Below are positions 57,214-64,000 of a stretch of DNA of 64,000 nt, in pieces. The translations under genes were made by a program, and so were the position numbers. Within the stretch, counting starts at the first letter, position 1; every line of letters starts with the position of its first letter. The DNA comes from Flavobacteriales bacterium. GTDB lineage: Bacteria > Bacteroidota > Bacteroidia > Flavobacteriales_F > PHOS-HE28. The stretch lies in NCBI GenBank assembly GCA_016717225.1, contig JADKGB010000002.1:248001-312000 (forward strand). The letters run 5' to 3'. The notes below the pieces were generated by a model that was not told the DNA's origin, did no database searches, and saw nothing but the letters and a program-made list of their open reading frames with translations.

Positions 57214-58623
57214 ATGCGAACCACAGCTTCCACGACACTTTGCCTCATTGCCATGGCCGCGACCGGCCAGATCACCTTCGAGCAGACTTACGGCGGGGCC
57301 GATGCCGACATCGGTTTCAGCGTGGAGCAGACCAGTGATGGCGGATATGCGCTCTTCGGGTCGACATGGAACAATACAGCCGGAAGCGTCGACATGTACT
57401 TGGTGAAGGCCGATGCCAATGGGGCCGAGCTATGGAGCCATACCTACGGCACGGTAAACCAGGACATGGGCTACAATGCCCGACAGACCAGCGATGGGGG
57501 GTTCATCCTCTGTGGCATGTTCGGCTCGTTCGGTTCCGACACGCTTACGCTGGTGCGAACGGATGCGAACGGGGTCGCCATGTGGACAGAGCGCTATCCG
57601 GGTTCGCTTGGCCGTGACATCGGTTACTCAGTGCAGGAAACCAGCGACGGTGGATTCGTGGTGTGCGGTTTCACGGAAGGCACGGGGGTGGAAGAAGATG
57701 TGTATTTGGTGCGTACCGACCCGAACGGTGCCACACTATGGACCAGAACTGTAGACCTTGGAAGCAGCGAGGTGGGCTGGAGCCTTCGGCAGACCGATGA
57801 CGATGGGTTCATCGTGCTGGCCAACAGCTTCACCTTCGCCGACCCGGATGACGACATGTACTTGATCCGATTCGACGCGAACGGCGATACCCTCTGGACA
57901 CGAACGATCGTTTCGCCGGGAGTGGACGAATCGCGTGGGCTGGCGATCACCTCCGATGGCGGTTTCATCATCGCCGGAGGCAATGGTTATCCATCGCGCG
58001 ACATACTCCTTGTGCGGACTGACGAGTTCGGAATGGAGCAATGGCGACGCACGCACGCTACCGCTGGCGACGAAATGGCAGCGGATGTGCAGGAGATGGA
58101 TGACGGTGGGTTCATCTGCGGTGGAAGAAAGGAGGACCTGCTCACCAACGAAATCCAAATGCATCTCTTCCGAACGGATGCCGATGGATACATCCAATGG
58201 GAGCGGACTTTCCAGCAAGGCATTTTCAGTGAAGCGAACTCGCTGGACCGCACGGGAGATGGGGGTTTCGTACTGTTCGGTTACACAGCCGATACACTGG
58301 TCGGCTCTTCATACGTGGATATGTACTTGGTGAAGACAGACGGAGCAGGCTACTCCTCCTTAGGACCGATCAATAGCGCATCAGATCCCATTGCTATGTT
58401 CCCGAACCCGGCCACGGACCGGGTCCAACTGGATGCCGGGACAGGTCGCATATCCTCAGCCACTGTGCTGAATTCCACAGGCCAGCGGGTGCTACATGAA
58501 ACGTTCACAGGCGTATCGATCGCGGAGTTGAAGGTTGAGGAACTGTCCAATGGAGCCTATCTGCTGGTCGTTGGAACCGAAAATGGGGCCCTATCCAGCC
58601 AGGGGTTGCACATCGTGCGTTGA
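57214..58623 (+). CDS. Secreted repeat protein with T9SS sorting domain, lodged between two pirin 3' ends
   Basis: The likely start at 57214 gives a signal peptide (MRTTASTTLCLIAMAATGQI). The 469-residue product consists of about seven beta-propeller-like repeats of some 50 residues, each with a QTSDGGF/Y motif and a line such as MYLVKADANGAELWSHTYG. It ends in a type A T9SS domain (MFPNPATDRVQL, then LSNGAYLLVVG). The frame is continuous with the shifted pirin frame, but a fusion protein is unlikely to be the natural product. A surface role is inferred. Confidence 0.8.
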   Translation: MRTTASTTLCLIAMAATGQITFEQTYGGADADIGFSVEQTSDGGYALFGSTWNNTAGSVDMYLVKADANGAELWSHTYGTVNQDMGYNARQTSDGGFILCGMFGSFGSDTLTLVRTDANGVAMWTERYPGSLGRDIGYSVQETSDGGFVVCGFTEGTGVEEDVYLVRTDPNGATLWTRTVDLGSSEVGWSLRQTDDDGFIVLANSFTFADPDDDMYLIRFDANGDTLWTRTIVSPGVDESRGLAITSDGGFIIAGGNGYPSRDILLVRTDEFGMEQWRRTHATAGDEMAADVQEMDDGGFICGGRKEDLLTNEIQMHLFRTDADGYIQWERTFQQGIFSEANSLDRTGDGGFVLFGYTADTLVGSSYVDMYLVKTDGAGYSSLGPINSASDPIAMFPNPATDRVQLDAGTGRISSATVLNSTGQRVLHETFTGVSIAELKVEELSNGAYLLVVGTENGALSSQGLHIVR

Positions 58624-58636
58624 ATAAACCCAATGG

Positions 58637-58729
58637 AGCTACGGCCCTTTCGTGATGAACACCGAAGAGGAGATCCGCGAGTGCATCGAGGACTACAAAG
58701 CCGGGAAATTCGGGTTCCTCGCGGACTGA
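58637..58729 (+). repeat. Copy 2 of the duplicated pirin 3' end
   Basis: It encodes SYGPFVMNTEEEIRECIEDY then KAGKFGFLAD and a stop, in an intact frame. Its differences from copy 1 include silent changes (GGC for GGT, CTC for TTG, GAC for GAT). Confidence 0.85.
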
Positions 58730-58741
58730 ACGAGTGCAAGC

Positions 58742-58840
58742 ATGATGATCACCGTCCGCGAAGCCCATACAGACTCTGACTGGGAACAGGCGCTTGGGCT
58801 CTTGCCCGCGGTATATGCTGGCGAAGCCTATAGGCACTGA
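58742..58840 (+). pseudogene. Remnant of a GNAT acetyltransferase N-terminus
   Basis: A 32-codon frame reads MMITVREAHTDSDWEQALGL then LPAVYAGEAYRH and stops. The I-x-V-R-E-A-x-T-x-x-D-W pattern is a typical GNAT beginning, cut before the acetyl-CoA site. It follows directly after pirin copy 2, so pirin and this gene were probably neighbours before the rearrangement. Confidence 0.5.
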
Positions 58841-58880
58841 TCGCATGAATATTCTACCAGACTTTGGATGTTGAATGCAA

Positions 58881-58914
58881 AAGGGGCCACCTCTCATGAG
58901 GCAGCCCCTTTTTT
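58881..58914. terminator. Strong terminator after the pirin region
   Basis: AAGGGGC (58881-58887) pairs with GCCCCTT (58904-58910), with an inner CCTC/GAGG stem and then TTTTTT. It separates the plus-strand genes from the converging minus-strand gene. Confidence 0.85.
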
Positions 58915-58937
58915 AGCCTGTATATCAGGAAGAAAGC

Positions 58938-59393
58938 TTACTTCTTTCCTTCCATCTTCTTTGGAGATGGAGCAGGAACCACTCCACCTAAGGGTTTCTC
59001 ACTTGGGGTCGGGGCAACGCTCATCTCAGCATATTTCACTTGCTGCTCTGGGGTGAGGATCTTCTTCAATTCAACTTCACGCTCCGCCATCATGCTGATC
59101 ACTTTGGCTTTACGCTCCTCCAACGGCATGTCGGCGGCCATTGCATTGTGCGCCTTGTAGTAGTTCGAATTCAGGTCCTTTACCTGTTGCGTCTGCTCCG
59201 TGCTTATCTCCACACGTTTGATCAAAAGCCCGATGTTGATGCCTTTGAAACCATCGTTGATCCGAGGAGCCACAGCGCTTGTTGCGGCTGTTGGTGCAGG
59301 CTTCGGGGATCCGATCACCTGATCTTGGGCTATGCTGGCGGTTGCAAGCATGATACCGCCTGTAATGGCGGCTATACGAATGGCGAGCTTCAT
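58938..59393 (-). CDS. Small secreted Spy/CpxP-like helical protein
   Basis: The 151-residue product has a signal peptide (IAAITGGIMLATASIAQ), a proline- and alanine-rich linker, and a helical core (EISTEQTQQVKDLNSNYYKA, LEERKAKVISMMAEREVELK). The LTPEQQVKYAEM segment is typical of Spy/CpxP-like periplasmic proteins. The tail is rich in Pro and Lys. A chaperone or stress-sensor role is only inferred. It differs in sequence from the similar-sized protein at 30549-30914. Confidence 0.65.
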   Translation of the reverse strand: MKLAIRIAAITGGIMLATASIAQDQVIGSPKPAPTAATSAVAPRINDGFKGINIGLLIKRVEISTEQTQQVKDLNSNYYKAHNAMAADMPLEERKAKVISMMAEREVELKKILTPEQQVKYAEMSVAPTPSEKPLGGVVPAPSPKKMEGKK

Positions 59394-59728
59394 GATCGTT
59401 CTGCGTTCAGTTGGTTATGGTTGGCGAATTTGTCGCTGTTGTGACGTGCAAGATGGTGCATTTGGATGCTTTAACGGAAGATCTTTTCCAAAAAAGTACC
59501 TCGAAGCACGAATGTCAGTCCGCTAAGGTTGATCGTACAGGGGATGGTCCTTTCTGGAATGACACTGGCCAATGGCCCCCTGGGGGGGTATTCGATAACC
59601 CGGCCATCCTCCTTCATAGTATCCGGAGAAATACCTTTCAACCCTTGACCTAAGAACGAAAAGCCGCGTTACGTCAGGTTGACCGCTGATAATGGGAGAA
59701 GCGTCACCTGCTCTTCAACAAAGGTTCA
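59394..59728. other. 335-base intergenic region
   Basis: I see no gene here. It holds the upstream region of the small secreted protein gene (an AAATTCGCC string about 30 bases before its ATG), a GGCCAATGGCC palindrome near 59568, and the end of the receiver gene. The GC-rich run near 59577-59586 is not in a coding frame. Confidence 0.55.
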
Positions 59729-60214
59729 TTACGAGAGCAACCGCTGCCTCAGAGCGAACTCCAATTGCTGATTACTGGCTATAAGTCGCTCGGTATAAGT
59801 AGCCCTCGCCTCTTCTGCCAGTATTTCGGCGAATGCTCTGCGAACAGCTGCGCGAACGGTTTCCAATTCCCAAGGCTTTTGAATGTAGAAGCAGGCTCCC
59901 CCGCTGTTCAGCGCGTCGACAACTGCCTGCAGGTCGGCATATGCGGTCACCAACATGCGCCGCACTTGAGGAAATCGATCACGAACATGCACAAGAAGCT
60001 CACTACCGGTAATGCCAGGCATGCGCTGATCCGTGATGAAAACGTGAACGTGGTTCATCTCGAGATGGGCCCAAGCTTCTTGCATACTTGCTGCGCAGAG
60101 CACCTTGAAGTCCTTGCGGAAGGCAGACTCGAAGGCTTGTCGATTGCTTGGTTCATCATCCAGGTAAACGACACAAGGAGCAGGTTCCAAGGAGGTGTTT
60201 GGGCTGATGTGCAT
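59729..60214 (-). CDS. Stand-alone receiver-domain response regulator
   Basis: The ATG at 60214 gives 161 residues. The receiver motifs are the acidic pair in VVYLDDEPSNRQAF, the phospho-acceptor Asp in FITDQRMPGITGSE, Thr in MLVTAYAD and Lys in YIQKPWE. A C-terminal helix follows (EEARATYTERLIASNQQLEF), likely a short coiled coil. No DNA-binding output domain exists, so it signals by protein contact. It faces the ThiF, GNAT and kinase genes, suggesting it is the kinase's partner. Confidence 0.85.
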   Translation of the reverse strand: MHISPNTSLEPAPCVVYLDDEPSNRQAFESAFRKDFKVLCAASMQEAWAHLEMNHVHVFITDQRMPGITGSELLVHVRDRFPQVRRMLVTAYADLQAVVDALNSGGACFYIQKPWELETVRAAVRRAFAEILAEEARATYTERLIASNQQLEFALRQRLLS

Positions 60215-60279
60215 GGCTTTGGAGCGAATGGATGCGATGATGTTATACGGTGGTTGAGTGAAAGGGTTCGTCGAAATAA

Positions 60280-60300
60280 TTGTTGATAAGTTGTTCATAA
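60280..60300. promoter_or_regulatory. Two 10-base direct repeats TTGTTGATAA / TTGTTCATAA
   Basis: The repeats start 11 bases apart (60280 and 60291), one helix turn. The second supplies the TTG placed 19 bases before the -7 box at 60313, so a bound protein would cover the -33 site. On the other strand they read TTATCAACAA and TTATGAACAA. Confidence 0.45.
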
Positions 60301-60312
60301 CTCGAGGATGCA

Positions 60313-60320
60313 TAGATTCG
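60313..60320 (+). promoter_or_regulatory. -7 box TAGATTCG of the ThiF-GNAT-kinase operon
   Basis: TAGATTCGCCCC follows a TTG at 60291-60293 by 19 bases. The ATG is 42 bases downstream. Confidence 0.6.
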
Positions 60321-60362
60321 CCCCATTCTCGAAACCTTCCGCTACTCCCCGGAACGAACTAG

Positions 60363-61538
60363 ATGGACATTTTACTTGAAGCGTTGACCAGCGCTTCAGC
60401 GAACGACCGGGACGTTTACCGGCCGGAATTCTTCAGGCTTACGAATCCTTTGGACCGGGCTCGTATGCAGGAAGTGCTGAAGAGTGTCCCCGGTATACGG
60501 GTTCACGATGAGTTGCATAGCCAGCTCACTGAATTGGTGCGTTCCTTGGATCCGTCGGTGAAATTCACACGGCCAGAGTTGGATGATGCAGCTGTATCCC
60601 ACCTCGGCGGTATCCCTGCGGAGCATTATGGGGTCTGGGTGTTCTATCCATGGAGTTCCCGCTTGGTGCATTTACTGGATGAGACCGAGTTCGCATTGGT
60701 ACGTACCGATCGCAACCGGAACAAGATCACACGGGAGGAACAGGCCATACTTTCCAGCAAGAAGATCGGCGTCTTGGGTCTTAGCGTCGGTCAGAGCATT
60801 TGCCTTACGCTGGCTCTGGAGCGAGGTTTTGGCGAACTGCGGATCGCCGATTTCGATACGCTGGAGTTGAGCAATTTGAACCGGATCCGCAGCGGGGTAC
60901 ACAGTATGGGTCACCTGAAAACGGTGAACGTTGCTCGCGAGATCGCCGAGTTGGATCCCTTCTTGAAGGTGACGTTGTTCAACGAAGGCGTTTCACGCGA
61001 TAACATCGACCGCTTTTTGACCGAAGGCGGCAACCTGGACATGCTCGTGGACGAGTGCGATAGCGTTGACGTGAAGATCTTCTGCCGTCAGAAGGCGAAG
61101 GCGCTGCGCATACCGGTGATCATGGATACCAGTGATAGAGGAATGCTGGATGTGGAGCGCTTCGATCTGGAACCGGAGCGACCGATACTGCATGGGCTCA
61201 TCGAGCATTTGAATATCGATGATGCCACATTCAATGACGTGCCAAATCCGGAGCGGAACCTTATGCTCACAATGGCTATTGTGCAACCGGCTGAATTGAG
61301 TGAAAGAATGAAGATATCGCTTCCAGAAATAGGCAAGACCATCTGTTCTTGGCCGCAATTGGCTGGTGACGTGATAATGGGCGGCGGCGCATCAGCTGAG
61401 ATGTGCAGACGCATCTTCTTAGGTCATTTCAGGAGTAGTGGAAGATGGTATTTGGATACAGAACGAGCACTAGGACTTCTTCCGGATCATAAAGGTCCGG
61501 CAGCGGTAGTCGCTTCAAAACCCGAAGTACATGGATGA
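60363..61538 (+). CDS. ThiF/E1-like adenylyltransferase-fold protein, MoeY-like
   Basis: The 391-residue product has a family-specific N-terminal part (WVFYPWSSRLVHLLDE, RTDRNRNKITREEQAI), then an E1/ThiF Rossmann domain. That domain shows the nucleotide loop GVLGLSVGQ (136-144), the acidic patch ADFDTLELSNLNR (Asp163, Asp165, Arg174) and LVDECDSVDVK. The Cys pairs for structural zinc in MoeB are absent, and the catalytic cysteine is uncertain. By recollection it resembles the N-terminal half of Rv1355c/MoeY-type proteins, which are fused to a nitroreductase-like half; here that half is missing. It overlaps the GNAT-like gene by eight bases. Confidence 0.78.
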   Translation: MDILLEALTSASANDRDVYRPEFFRLTNPLDRARMQEVLKSVPGIRVHDELHSQLTELVRSLDPSVKFTRPELDDAAVSHLGGIPAEHYGVWVFYPWSSRLVHLLDETEFALVRTDRNRNKITREEQAILSSKKIGVLGLSVGQSICLTLALERGFGELRIADFDTLELSNLNRIRSGVHSMGHLKTVNVAREIAELDPFLKVTLFNEGVSRDNIDRFLTEGGNLDMLVDECDSVDVKIFCRQKAKALRIPVIMDTSDRGMLDVERFDLEPERPILHGLIEHLNIDDATFNDVPNPERNLMLTMAIVQPAELSERMKISLPEIGKTICSWPQLAGDVIMGGGASAEMCRRIFLGHFRSSGRWYLDTERALGLLPDHKGPAAVVASKPEVHG

Positions 61539-62280
61539 GCTTTGGATACGGGTATTCCGACCGGTAGATGATCCGGTAACTGCAGTGGAGTACCTCCACG
61601 AGCATCAAAAAGTTTTAGAGGATATTGGTGTTTCTCCGGTGCTAGCGGGTCAGAATCATTGGATGGAAGATCCTTCTGTTCAACTTCTTGTTGCCTTTCA
61701 TACCAAACTTGGTATGGTTGCTGGAATTCGAGTTCAACCTTCGCATCCTGAGAGGCCTTTACCAATGGAAACAGCCATCATTGGGATGGACAGTGGTATA
61801 CATGATGCGATGAGGTTCTTGTCCGTTAGAGGAACCGCAGAGATCTGTGGATTGTGGAATGCGCACAGATTCGCAGGAAAAGGACTTCCCAACCTTCTCA
61901 GCCTGGCAGCTGTTTCCCTTGCAAACCAGTTGAACTTGAACACGATGGTCTGTTTTGTGGCTCACTATACCGTGAGACATGCGCGCAAAACAGGATTTGT
62001 TCCATTGGAAAGTGTCGGTATGAAGGGCGAGTTCATCTATCCTATTCCGACCATTCGTTCAACAGCCATGTTGATACCCGACACCATATCACTGGCTTCA
62101 GCCCCATCTGTATACAGATCCTCCATGCTGAGCCTTCGTACACGGCCACTTCAGACCCGACTCGAATCACCATCTGGTATCGACTTGAACGTCCGGTACA
62201 TGCTTCAATTGGAGGCCTCTGGATCCGATCTAACAGTGTACGGCGACATATACTCGGAGCGCTTCAGGCAGACCGCTTGA
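61531..62280 (+). CDS. GNAT-fold acyltransferase, FeeM/N-acyl amino acid synthase-like
   Basis: The 249-residue product has a GNAT-like core: EICGLWNAHRFAGKGLPNLL, then SLAAVSLANQLNLNTMVCFV and HYTVRHARKTGF. This helix-strand pattern resembles acyl-homoserine-lactone-synthase-like and FeeM-type N-acyl amino acid synthases more than N-acetyltransferases. The last 60 residues are divergent. It is translationally coupled to the ThiF-like gene and lies 45 bases before the sensor kinase. A role in making an acylated signal is an inference from context. Confidence 0.6.
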   Translation: MDELWIRVFRPVDDPVTAVEYLHEHQKVLEDIGVSPVLAGQNHWMEDPSVQLLVAFHTKLGMVAGIRVQPSHPERPLPMETAIIGMDSGIHDAMRFLSVRGTAEICGLWNAHRFAGKGLPNLLSLAAVSLANQLNLNTMVCFVAHYTVRHARKTGFVPLESVGMKGEFIYPIPTIRSTAMLIPDTISLASAPSVYRSSMLSLRTRPLQTRLESPSGIDLNVRYMLQLEASGSDLTVYGDIYSERFRQTA

Positions 62281-62325
62281 ACTGTGTCGGAAACACGGGA
62301 GGCCTTCTTCCCGTAGAAGCGGGCA

Positions 62326-64000
62326 ATGAAACTCCTGCTTCTTGGTATCGCTTTAGCGATAACACCTGCTTCTTATCCGCAAAACGGTCTCAACGCAGTA
62401 CCCTCGAGATCTTCTCAGCCAATAGGTAAGTACGTTCATGTGTTGGCCGATCCAGGAGGCTTGATGAAAATGCAAGATGCGTTTTCAAATGAGCACTATT
62501 CGACACCAAACGCAGACGTACCGAACCTCGGCTCTTCAACAGGCGCATATTGGCTCAAGTTCAACGTTGAGAACAATTCATCTGAACCATCACTCATTGT
62601 CCATTTACCGCACCCCGAACTGGACGAATTGGACCTGTACTTGGTCACCGAAAGCGGTTCTTCCCATTTAGCCTCGGTTGGGCAAAGCCGCACGAAAGCT
62701 TGGCGCTCGGATGACTTGCAAGAATTCGCATTCAGCCTGCCGATAGAAGTTGGAAGAACGGCAACTGTTCTCCTAAGGGTCAAAAGCAACAAACAAATTC
62801 AAGTTCCCATCTTATTGTCTACTCCTGCGGCGCACGGCGAACTCAAAGCTGAGCGCAATTTGCTTGTTGGGAGCTATGTCGGGGTAATGTTGGTCATGGC
62901 GCTGTACAATCTCTTCGTTTTCTTCTCGATACGTGAAAGGAGCTATTTGCTCTATGTGGTCTACATAGTGCTGGTTAGCATGACACAGCTGACTTTTTTC
63001 GGATTTGGTCAATTCTACCTCTGGCCTGACTCAACTTGGCTCAGTTCGAATGCATCTATTCTCTTCACACTTGGCACTGCCTGCTCTGCAACAGAATTCA
63101 TGAAGGCATTCTTGCAAACAAAACAATTTGCTCCGCGATTGCACAAATTGATCAAGTGGTTTTATGCAGGGTTCGCGGTATGCCTGACAACCTATTTGAT
63201 GGGGGATGCTGTCACGGGCTATCAGATGGCGCAAGCAATATCAGGGATCTATGCCCTTTTCTTTCTGTTGATCGCGATCAATATCTCCCTACAGGGTTCT
63301 CGACAGGGCAGGTATTTCCTTCTAGCCTGGTCGCTATTCCTTGCTGGAACGGTCGTCTTTGTCTTGAAAGACACTGGCGTGCTTCCTTACAACATGTTCA
63401 CTGTCTACACCATGCCGCTCGGGTCTGCGGTAGAAGGCGTATTGCTGAGTTTTGCTCTTGCCGACCGCATAAACATCCTTCGCAAAGAGAAAGAACGCTC
63501 ACAAGCCGAAGCCTTGGCGAGCTCAATGGAGAACGAGCGCATGGTTCGAGACCAGAACGTGACACTCGAACACATGGTCACCGAACGTACCCACCAATTG
63601 CAAGACAGTTTGACGTATCTGAAGCAGACGCAGAGCCAACTGGTTGAAGCGGAGAAGATGTCGTCGCTCGGTCAACTGACAGCTGGCATTGCGCACGAGA
63701 TCAACAACCCGATCAATTTCATCAAGAGCAACATACCGCCACTCAAGCGGGACTTGGCCGATGTAATGGAAGTGCTCGCAGCTTATCGAGCTGGAGGGGC
63801 GCCACGCACGGTAGCCGAACTGGAAGAGCGCCTTGGGCTTGATGTCACGATCATCGAAGTAGGAAAGATCCTGCAGAGCATGGAGGTGGGTGCCAATCGA
63901 ACAGCTGAGATCGTAAGTGGCTTGCGCACGTTCAGCCGATTGGATGAAGGCGATATGAAGTACACGGACATCAACGACGGCATACGCAGCACATTGGACC
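62326..64000 (+). CDS. 7TMR-DISM sensor histidine kinase, 3' partial
   Basis: The frame from the ATG at 62326 is open to the window end (558 residues seen). It has a signal peptide (MKLLLLGIALAITPASYPQN), a periplasmic DISM-type 7TMR sensing domain (about 40-165, GAYWLKFNVENNSS), seven membrane helices (about 180-390), and a coiled-coil linker (RKEKERSQAEALASSMENER). The dimerisation domain carries His457 in GQLTAGIAHEINNPINFIKS. The ATPase domain lies beyond the window. DISM domains bind small ligands, often carbohydrates or lipids. Confidence 0.9.
   Translation, partial: MKLLLLGIALAITPASYPQNGLNAVPSRSSQPIGKYVHVLADPGGLMKMQDAFSNEHYSTPNADVPNLGSSTGAYWLKFNVENNSSEPSLIVHLPHPELDELDLYLVTESGSSHLASVGQSRTKAWRSDDLQEFAFSLPIEVGRTATVLLRVKSNKQIQVPILLSTPAAHGELKAERNLLVGSYVGVMLVMALYNLFVFFSIRERSYLLYVVYIVLVSMTQLTFFGFGQFYLWPDSTWLSSNASILFTLGTACSATEFMKAFLQTKQFAPRLHKLIKWFYAGFAVCLTTYLMGDAVTGYQMAQAISGIYALFFLLIAINISLQGSRQGRYFLLAWSLFLAGTVVFVLKDTGVLPYNMFTVYTMPLGSAVEGVLLSFALADRINILRKEKERSQAEALASSMENERMVRDQNVTLEHMVTERTHQLQDSLTYLKQTQSQLVEAEKMSSLGQLTAGIAHEINNPINFIKSNIPPLKRDLADVMEVLAAYRAGGAPRTVAELEERLGLDVTIIEVGKILQSMEVGANRTAEIVSGLRTFSRLDEGDMKYTDINDGIRSTLD

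Noticed and set aside
56188..58623. A natural pirin-T9SS fusion protein
   Set aside because: The second half starts with its own signal peptide, and a one-base difference from the second pirin 3' end explains the continuous frame.
60363..61538. Calling the ThiF-like gene moeB or thiF of cofactor synthesis
   Set aside because: No MoaD/ThiS-like protein or other cofactor gene is nearby and the zinc-binding cysteine pairs of MoeB are missing.
1..64000. tRNA, rRNA or transposase genes
   Set aside because: I looked in the intergenic regions and saw no cloverleaf with a CCA-side GTTCRA-type loop, no rRNA signatures and no transposase motifs; short or odd tRNAs could be missed by eye.

Overview
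The window looks like a chromosomal segment of an uncultured, moderately GC-rich member of the Bacteroidota, most likely Flavobacteriales. The support is: several large secreted proteins with type IX secretion (T9SS) C-terminal domains, the gene orders cinA-rpmB-rpmG-DUF4295-ftsY-rimO and bamD-rpoZ-coaBC-DUF4835-recN, a serine palmitoyltransferase, a two-component-propeller histidine kinase, and -7 promoter boxes of the TAnnTTTG type. I saw no rRNA, tRNA, CRISPR array or insertion sequence.

Layout. 1-13 kb: large secreted proteins (a PNGase F-like enzyme, a papain-like protease, an M43 metalloprotease and a PKD-rich protein). The last two end in the same unusual repeat module. 12.9-16.7 kb: a sensor kinase/NarL-type regulator pair. 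16.8-21.2 kb: a giant YadA-head-like repeat protein. 21.3-27.1 kb: a haem-binding protein facing a long minus-strand housekeeping operon (miaE to rimO). 27.1-37.9 kb: a secreted sugar dehydrogenase, prfC, a TlpA-like lipoprotein, then recN-DUF4835-coaBC-rpoZ-bamD. 38-51 kb: serine palmitoyltransferase, porin, lon, a GlmU-like protein, a DUF47/PiT phosphate pair, paaY-paaG-paaH and YceI. 51.3-58.9 kb: ffh, an oxidoreductase, a serine hydrolase, and a pirin gene whose 3' end is duplicated around a secreted-protein gene. 59.7-64 kb: a divergent cluster of receiver protein, ThiF/E1-like protein, GNAT-like acyltransferase and 7TMR-DISM sensor kinase, cut by the window end.

Two things stand out as possibly undescribed. 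One is the roughly 240-residue C-terminal module shared by two neighbouring secreted proteins, which ends in two dockerin-like repeats and takes the place of an ordinary T9SS signal. The other is the ThiF/GNAT/kinase/receiver locus, which reads like a signalling system that makes and senses its own small molecule.

Data quality. At least eight single-base indels break reading frames at about 3.1, 4.1, 5.0, 5.2, 13.3, 53.0 and 57.1 kb, several in short G or C runs, while 16-52 kb shows none. Sequencing or assembly error is the simplest explanation, so these genes are described as whole genes with broken frames. Functions rest on motifs and family knowledge read by eye; no database search was possible.
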